DNA of 64,000 nt, taken from positions 3,596,001-3,660,000 of the forward strand of contig NZ_CP104582.1 of NCBI RefSeq assembly GCF_029814935.1. The letters run 5' to 3'. Below the pieces are notes generated by a model. It made no database searches and was not told the DNA's origin. It was given only the letters and a program-made list of their open reading frames with translations. Made by a program: the position numbers and the translations under genes. The stretch is from Pseudomonas sp. GD03919 (GTDB taxonomy: Bacteria; Pseudomonadota; Gammaproteobacteria; Pseudomonadales; Pseudomonadaceae). Below are positions 59,015 to 64,000 of this stretch, piece after piece (positions within the stretch are counted from its first letter, which is position 1; each line of letters begins with the position of its first letter).

Positions 59015-59800
59015 TCAGGAATGAGCGGGCGCTGACCAGCGCTGACGAACGCGCCGCATGGCCTGCCACAGCTCGCGCTTGCGCGTTGGTTCTTCCATCA
59101 GCAGCTCCAGGCCCGGCAAGGCCCAGCAGGCGCCAAGGCCTTCGATCTGCAGTTCGCGGTTGTAGCTGTGCTCATCGCCCTCGCCAGCAAAGCGAATGGC
59201 GGGCAAGCCAACCAGCCAAAGACAGGCGCTGGGCTGCTCTTCCAGACGCGCAGCCACGAAGCTCTGCACGAACTCCAGCGCCGCCTCCGGCCCCTGATCC
59301 AGGTTGCCGCGCACCAATAGCGGCCAGCGTACCGGCTCGCCGAGCAGTTGCGGGCTGTCCGGCAGACCGGCAGCGCGCAGCAGATCCTTGAGCAGGATGT
59401 AGGCCGGGTCGCGGCTCTGGAAAGGCTGGCCGGTGGGCAGTTCCACCAACAGGGCGCAATCGCCGGCGCGCAGCAACTGCAGAGAAAAACGCGGCGGAGG
59501 CGCACTGAACCGAGCCGGTTTTTCCTCGACCGGCTCCACCTCGGCCACCGGCTCGACAGCCGCCTGGCGCGGCTGGGCGCCCGGGCGCGGAATTTCGATC
59601 TTCGGCCGCTCGACCGGCGCTGCACGCACGGGCGCCGGCGTGACGGCAACAGACTCGGGCACTGGCTCGAACGCTTCCTCCTGCAGCGGCTCGAGCAGCT
59701 CCGGGCGCGACGCCGCCGCGAAGGGCAGTTCGGTACGCGGCAGCCAGGTGGTCACCTGCATGGCGTCGAGGTAGGCGCGACGGCGCTGTTCGGGAATCAC
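59015..59800 (-). CDS. Cryptic psi (HolD-like) subunit of DNA polymerase III
   Basis: A 261-residue protein starting at a GTG (MIPEQRRRAYLDAMQVTTWLPR) after a GGAG site. The N-terminal MQVTTWLPRTELP resembles the chi-contacting segment of psi. A Pro/Glu-rich linker (about 60-100) precedes a folded domain (LRAGDCALLVELPTGQPFQ onward). The gene position before rimI equals holD in E. coli and PA4679 in P. aeruginosa, where a cryptic psi was described. Sequence similarity to E. coli HolD is low, so the call rests on synteny. A longer in-frame ATG is rejected. Confidence 0.75.
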   Translation of the reverse strand: MIPEQRRRAYLDAMQVTTWLPRTELPFAAASRPELLEPLQEEAFEPVPESVAVTPAPVRAAPVERPKIEIPRPGAQPRQAAVEPVAEVEPVEEKPARFSAPPPRFSLQLLRAGDCALLVELPTGQPFQSRDPAYILLKDLLRAAGLPDSPQLLGEPVRWPLLVRGNLDQGPEAALEFVQSFVAARLEEQPSACLWLVGLPAIRFAGEGDEHSYNRELQIEGLGACWALPGLELLMEEPTRKRELWQAMRRVRQRWSAPAHS

Positions 59801-59906
59801 AGGCGCTCCAGAGAGAGGATGTTCAACAGGGGCGGATTGTCGCGTGAAATGGCCGGAGCGGGAAGCGCCGCAACGAGATTGCGGGCAAACAAAGCACCCA
59901 AAAAGC

Positions 59907-59937
59907 AAAAACCCCGCAACTTGCGCAGCGGGGTTTT
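59907..59937 (-). terminator. Rho-independent terminator after the carboxynorspermidine dehydrogenase gene
   Basis: AAAACCCCGC (59908-59917) pairs with GCGGGGTTTT (59928-59937). On the minus strand the hairpin is followed by a T-run, ending the leftward nspC operon. Confidence 0.88.
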
Positions 59938-59953
59938 CGGGGTTCACCTGGGC

Positions 59954-61201
59954 TTACTGATCCCAGGGACGATCGCCATGCTCATCCTTGATGCGCGTCG
60001 GCAGGCCCATTACGTCCAGTAGCTTGAGGAACGGCTCGGCCGGCAGCTCCTCGACGTTGACCATGCGCTTGGCATCCCACTCGCCACGGGCGACCAGCAG
60101 CGCGGCGGCAACCGGCGGTACGCCGGCGGTGTAGGAAATGCCCTGGCTGTCGGTCTCGGCGAAGGCTTCTTCGTGGTCGGCCACGTTGTAGATGAACAGC
60201 TCGCGCGGCTGGCCGTCCTTGGTGCCCTTGACCAGGTCGCCGATGCAGGTCTTGCCGGTGTAGCCCGGCGCAAGGGAGGCGGGATCGGGCAGCACGGCCT
60301 TGACCACTTTCAGCGGTACCACTTCGAGGCCTTCGGCGGTTTTGACCGGCTGCTCGGAGAGCAGGCCGAGGTTCTTCAGCACGGTGAACACATTGATGTA
60401 ATGGTCGCCGAAGCTCATCCAGAAGCGGACGTTCGGTACGTCGAGGTGCTTGGACAGCGAGTGCACCTCGTCATGGCCGGTCAGGTACAGGTTCTGTTCG
60501 CCCACCACCGGCAGATCGTCGGTGCGTTTGACTTCGAACATGCGGTTGCTCACCCACTGGCTGTTCTGCCAGCTGTAGACCGTGCCGGTGAATTCGCGGA
60601 AATTGATTTCCGGGTCGAAATTGGTGGCGAAGTACTTGCCGTGCGAACCGGCGTTGACGTCGAGGATGTCAATCGACTCGATCTTGTCGAAGTACTGTTG
60701 TTGCGCCAGAGCGGCATAGGCATTGACCACGCCCGGGTCGAAGCCGACGCCGAGGATGGCGGTCACGCCTTTTTCCTGGCATTCGGCCAGGTGCTTCCAC
60801 TCGTAGTTGCCGTACCACGGCGGGGTTTCACAGATCTTGTTCGGATCTTCGTGGATGGCGGTGTCCAGGTAGGCGACGCCGGTGTCGATACAGGCGCGCA
60901 GCACGGACATGTTGAGGAACGCCGAACCGACGTTGATGACGATCTGCGATTCGGTTTCGCGGATCAATGCCTTGGTCGCTTCCACGTCCAGGGCGTTCAG
61001 CGCATAGGCCTTGATCTCGCCGGGCTGCTTGAGGCCGCCCTTTGCCTGCACGCTGTCGATGATGGCCTGGCATTTGGAGATGTTGCGCGACGCAATTGCA
61101 ATGCGACCTAACTCGTCATTGTGTTGCGCGCACTTATGGGCCACCACCTTGGCAACACCTCCTGCTCCAATGATCAGAACATTCTTCTTCAATTGTTTCA
61201 C
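59954..61201 (-). CDS. Carboxynorspermidine dehydrogenase (saccharopine dehydrogenase family)
   Basis: A 415-residue NAD(P)H enzyme. The Rossmann GAGGVAKVVAHK motif is at residues 12-23, and FDPGVVNAYAALA and DHYINVFTVLK blocks follow. It reductively condenses aspartate semialdehyde with a diamine to give carboxynorspermidine or carboxyspermidine. NspC, encoded 105 bases upstream, decarboxylates the product. This is the alternative spermidine route that bypasses SpeDE. The substrate diamine (diaminopropane or putrescine) is not decided by sequence. It is ended by the terminator at 59907. Confidence 0.92.
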   Translation of the reverse strand: MKQLKKNVLIIGAGGVAKVVAHKCAQHNDELGRIAIASRNISKCQAIIDSVQAKGGLKQPGEIKAYALNALDVEATKALIRETESQIVINVGSAFLNMSVLRACIDTGVAYLDTAIHEDPNKICETPPWYGNYEWKHLAECQEKGVTAILGVGFDPGVVNAYAALAQQQYFDKIESIDILDVNAGSHGKYFATNFDPEINFREFTGTVYSWQNSQWVSNRMFEVKRTDDLPVVGEQNLYLTGHDEVHSLSKHLDVPNVRFWMSFGDHYINVFTVLKNLGLLSEQPVKTAEGLEVVPLKVVKAVLPDPASLAPGYTGKTCIGDLVKGTKDGQPRELFIYNVADHEEAFAETDSQGISYTAGVPPVAAALLVARGEWDAKRMVNVEELPAEPFLKLLDVMGLPTRIKDEHGDRPWDQ

Positions 61202-61246
61202 CTCCAGAAAACTGCGTTGTTGAAAGCGTTTGATGTGTATCGCGAA

Positions 61247-61299
61247 GGTGGGCTGAAGCCCACCCTACTTGACCCGTAGGGTGGGCTTTAGCCCACCAC
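61247..61299. repeat. Two family C hairpins in the nspC operon
   Basis: GGTGGGCTGAAGCCCACCC (61247-61268) and GTAGGGTGGGCTTTAGCCCACC (about 61275-61299). They lie between nspC and the dehydrogenase gene, in the transcribed intercistronic region. Confidence 0.8.
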
Positions 61300-61306
61300 C
61301 ACGAAG

Positions 61307-62404
61307 TTACGACAGACTGGACAGGTAGTCGTCGAACTCGAACTGGCGCACCACCTCGACACTACCGTCGAGTTGTTTCACCACGATGGACGGCATCTTC
61401 AGACCGTTGAACCAGTTCTTCTTGACCATGGTGTAACCGGCCGCGTCAATGAACGACAGGCGATCACCGATCTGCAGCGGCTTGTCGAACTGGTACTCGC
61501 CGAAGATATCCCCAGCCAGGCAGCTCTTGCCGCAGACCATGTAGGTGTGTTCGCCTTCATTCGGCGCCATCTTGGCGTTGAGGCGGTAGATCAAGAGATC
61601 CAGCATGTGCGCTTCGATGGAGCTGTCGACCACCGCCAGGTTCTTGCCGTTGTACAGCGTGTCGAGCACGGTCACTTCCAGCGAGGCGCTGAGGGTGATC
61701 GCCGCCTCGCCCGGCTCCAGATACACCTGCACGCCGTACTTCTCGGAGAAGGCTTTAAGGCGCGCACAGAAGGCATCGATCGGATAACCCTCGCCGGTGA
61801 AGTGGATGCCGCCACCGAGGCTGACCCACTCGACCTGGGCAATCAGGTGGCCGAAGCGCTCCTCGATGGTGCTGAGCATCTTGTCGAACAGCTCGAAGCT
61901 GCCGTTCTCGCAGTTGTTGTGGAACATGAAGCCGGAAATCTGCCCCATGACCTGCTCGATCTTCGCCGGGTCCCATTCGCCCAGGCGGCTGAACGGACGC
62001 GCCGGGTCGGCCAGCAGGTAGTCGGAGCTGCTCACCTGCGGGTTGACGCGCAGGCCGCGGATGGTGCCCTCGGTCCGCTCGGCGAAGCGTTCGAGCTGGC
62101 CGATGGAGTTGAAGATGATCTTGTCGCAGTTGGCGACCATCTCTTCGATCTCGTCATCGGCCCAGGCCACGCTGTAGGCGTGGGTTTCGCCAGCGAACTT
62201 CTGCCGGCCCAGTTTCAGCTCATACAGCGACGACGACGTGGTGCCGTCCATGTATTGCTGCATCAGGTCGAACACCGACCAGGTGGCGAAGCATTTCAGC
62301 GCCAGCAGCGCCTTGGCACCGGAGTTCTCGCGCACGTAGGCGATCTTCTCCAGGTTGACCAGAAGCTTCTGTTTGTCGATGAGGTAGTACGGCGTCTGGA
62401 TCAT
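61307..62404 (-). CDS. nspC: Carboxynorspermidine decarboxylase
   Basis: A 365-residue fold-III PLP decarboxylase. The PLP lysine lies in ALLALKCFATWSVF (about residue 40). The glycine-rich phosphate loop is SLGGGIHFTGEGY, and the catalytic-cysteine region of the partner subunit is CGKSCLAGD. It removes the carboxyl group from carboxy(nor)spermidine. It is first in the operon with the dehydrogenase gene. The 311 bases to the divergent mksB hold no other gene. Confidence 0.93.
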   Translation of the reverse strand: MIQTPYYLIDKQKLLVNLEKIAYVRENSGAKALLALKCFATWSVFDLMQQYMDGTTSSSLYELKLGRQKFAGETHAYSVAWADDEIEEMVANCDKIIFNSIGQLERFAERTEGTIRGLRVNPQVSSSDYLLADPARPFSRLGEWDPAKIEQVMGQISGFMFHNNCENGSFELFDKMLSTIEERFGHLIAQVEWVSLGGGIHFTGEGYPIDAFCARLKAFSEKYGVQVYLEPGEAAITLSASLEVTVLDTLYNGKNLAVVDSSIEAHMLDLLIYRLNAKMAPNEGEHTYMVCGKSCLAGDIFGEYQFDKPLQIGDRLSFIDAAGYTMVKKNWFNGLKMPSIVVKQLDGSVEVVRQFEFDDYLSSLS

Positions 62405-62715
62405 CTCGTCGCCCCAGCAAGGTCGGCCAATGGAGGGTTTTCAGCCCCCCCGGAAAAAAGTGGACGCGAATTGTGCCGATAACCGGCGCATATCGAAAGG
62501 GCATTGGAGATTTTTTGTACAACAGGCGATGACCATTATTCGGCCTGCCTGGGCTGACAGGCTAGGAAAGCCTGGTTACAGCCCGATGACGTCACGTCGC
62601 GATGAGCTTGTCCCCGGCAGCGCTGCCCAATGCCTCTGATCGATTGGGACTCAAAACAGGCATCGCGCTTGCAGTACAATCCTCCCCTTTTCACTTGCCT
62701 GGACCCGGCGCCTCG

Positions 62716-63957
62716 ATGATCGATCCCAAGCGCGTATTGCGCGCCCTCGCCGAACACTGGACGTTGCTCGAACCGCTGTGCGAGCGCTTCGATGCTGGCA
62801 CCCTGAGCCTGGTCGAGCTGCGCGGCCAACTCGCCGCGCAAATGCCCAACGCCACGCCCAGCGACACCACCGCCCTGCTCGACACCTGGATTCGCCTGGA
62901 CATCCTGGTGCCTGTGGCCAAGAGCCCCAACCGTTTCGAGCTCAATGCACAGATTCATGACTTTCTCGCCTACCTGCGCCGCGAGCACCGCCTCGGCCTG
63001 TGCCTGGAGATCGAAGCCTACCTGCGCCATCTGGAGCGCCTGGCCGGCTATATCCAGGACGCCTTCGAGGTGCGCGATGCCAACGACCTGGCACGCCAGC
63101 TGCGCCTGCTCGACATGCGCGTGCGCGACGTACTGAAGAAGCTGGCCAACGACGAACAGGCGCTGGTCAGCGTGGCCGACCGGGCCAAGACCAGCGACCG
63201 GCAAATTCCCCTGCGCCAACGCTACGCCGAAGTGCTGGCCACCTGGGACGAATACGTCGAGCCGATGATTCAACTGGTCGCCGCCGACGGCGCTTTCGAG
63301 CAGGGCGTGCGCCGCGTCGAACAGGTGCTGCTGCGCCTGCTCGGTGACCAGCAGCGCCTCGGCCAACTGGTCGACGATGACCTGCTGCTGCGCACCCACG
63401 CGCGCATTCTGGAAATGCAGACCACCGCCCAGCTGACTCTGCGCAAAGCGCGCGAGTTGCTGCTGCCATTGCGCGAGGAAGCGCGCCGGCACAACGCCGT
63501 GACCCGTGGCGCCGCGCTGGCGCTGTCGGTGATCCGCAAGAAGGGCATCGACGCCGTACCGCAGGCGGCGATGCCGCTGTTCACCCGGCCGCAGAGCAAC
63601 TTCCTCGGCAGCGCCAGCCAGGTCGAGGCCTACGTTTACGCCCTGGCGCGCTTCGAAGCCAAGCCGGCGCACTTCCCCAAGGCCAGCGGCAGCCGCAAGG
63701 GCGGCGCGCCCAAGGCACCGAAGACCGCGCGGGAAATGATCGAGCGCTGCGAACAGGCCCTGCCGCTGCCGGATCTGATGGCCTGGCTGCTGGAACAGGA
63801 ACCGGAAGGCGCCACCGACGAGCTGCTCTACTGGTTCTCGCGCCTGTCGCGCGAATCGCGCTTCCAGCGTGAACGCTTGGAACGCCGCCAGTACCTGACC
63901 CGCGAGCACGAGGTCAGCCTCGCCTCCTTTGCCCTGGTAGGCCAGCCCAATGGCTGA
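62716..63957 (+). CDS. mksB: MksB kleisin-like subunit of the MksBEF condensin
   Basis: A 413-residue mostly helical protein starting MIDPKRVLRALAEHW; the longer frame adds a non-family leader. It matches P. aeruginosa PA4684, the first gene of mksBEF, a condensin-type complex that helps segregate the chromosome and, in variants with MksG, blocks plasmids. No catalytic motif is expected in this subunit. mksE and mksF should follow beyond the right edge; only 43 bases remain, mostly a GTAGGGTGCGC repeat. Confidence 0.85.
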   Translation: MIDPKRVLRALAEHWTLLEPLCERFDAGTLSLVELRGQLAAQMPNATPSDTTALLDTWIRLDILVPVAKSPNRFELNAQIHDFLAYLRREHRLGLCLEIEAYLRHLERLAGYIQDAFEVRDANDLARQLRLLDMRVRDVLKKLANDEQALVSVADRAKTSDRQIPLRQRYAEVLATWDEYVEPMIQLVAADGAFEQGVRRVEQVLLRLLGDQQRLGQLVDDDLLLRTHARILEMQTTAQLTLRKARELLLPLREEARRHNAVTRGAALALSVIRKKGIDAVPQAAMPLFTRPQSNFLGSASQVEAYVYALARFEAKPAHFPKASGSRKGGAPKAPKTAREMIERCEQALPLPDLMAWLLEQEPEGATDELLYWFSRLSRESRFQRERLERRQYLTREHEVSLASFALVGQPNG

Positions 63958-63965
63958 GCTGCCCG

Positions 63966-63992
63966 TAGGGTGCGCTGTGCGCACCGCAACCG
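63966..63992. repeat. Short palindromic repeat at the right edge
   Basis: GGTGCGC-TGT-GCGCACC hairpin preceded by GTAG. It directly follows mksB, so it may separate mksB from mksE; the window ends before this can be seen. Confidence 0.55.
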
Positions 63993-64000
63993 ACGACAGA

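Noticed and set aside
62675..62680. TACAAT as -10 element for mksB
   Set aside because: No convincing -35 element at the right distance; too weak to list as a promoter.
63950..64000. Start of mksE at the right edge
   Set aside because: An ATG overlaps the mksB end, but the frame runs through a palindromic repeat and only 50 bases are visible, so the start cannot be placed.

Overview
The window is GC-rich, densely coded gammaproteobacterial chromosome. It reads as a Pseudomonas (sensu lato), probably near the mendocina/oleovorans group. That call rests on gene order known from P. aeruginosa: hemA-prfA-prmC-moeB-murI divergent from a TPR lipoprotein gene, lolB, ispE, tRNA-Gln, prs, rplY, pth and ychF; the norR(fhpR)/hmp/small membrane protein/nnrS block; the rimI/cryptic psi pair; and the rhlB/dauA region. 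The group assignment is inference from synteny, not from a search.

Layout. 1-4442: a tightly overlapping five-gene lipid-modification operon (SDR, FAD oxidase, DUF1365, cyclopropane-synthase-like methyltransferase, DUF2878), cut by the left edge. 4443-18030: YkgJ protein, PagL lipid A deacylase and the conserved housekeeping block around hemA and prs, with two tRNA-Gln genes. 18074-19710: an IS4-family element next to sbcD, which has no sbcC beside it. 20999-26039: Lrp-type regulator with a divergent YjeH-type exporter, a solitary TAXI-type binding protein, ndpA and a membrane-anchored glutaredoxin. 26042-32849: a compact ethanolamine module (AraC regulator, aldehyde dehydrogenase, EutH, EutB, EutC) without microcompartment genes. 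32991-36478: GST, GIY-YIG protein, phosphatidylcholine synthase, and a truncated AraC-type regulator abutting an IS5-family element. 36629-42483: an IS4-family element sitting in the terminator of an aapJQMP amino-acid ABC operon. 42961-49425: carboxylesterase, acyl-CoA ligase remnant, cNMP/GGDEF protein, rhlB, dauA-like oxidase and a small membrane protein gene interrupted by an IS1595-family element. 49519-58441: polB, truncated hemoglobin, FKBP, RNA methyltransferase-like gene and the nitric-oxide detoxification block. 58531-63957: rimI, cryptic Pol III psi, carboxynorspermidine dehydrogenase/decarboxylase and mksB.

The most unusual signal is a 146-bp miniature transposable element present three times (5076-5221, 28958-29103, 55642-55787). 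Each copy has 18-bp imperfect inverted ends and a perfect 10-11 bp target duplication, and carries a REP-type hairpin pair inside. Its ends match those of the IS4-family element at 36629-38055, so it looks like a REP-loaded MITE moved in trans by that IS type. The insertions have visible consequences. One splits a Rho-independent terminator. One supplies the stop codon of the ethanolamine-cluster aldehyde dehydrogenase, replacing two residues. One lies in the hmp leader, between predicted NorR/sigma-54 sites and the gene. The full-length IS also split a terminator, that of the aap operon.

Several genes show decay: the acyl-CoA ligase remnant, the 5'-truncated AraC regulator, a frameshifted IS4 transposase, the interrupted membrane protein and the missing sbcC.
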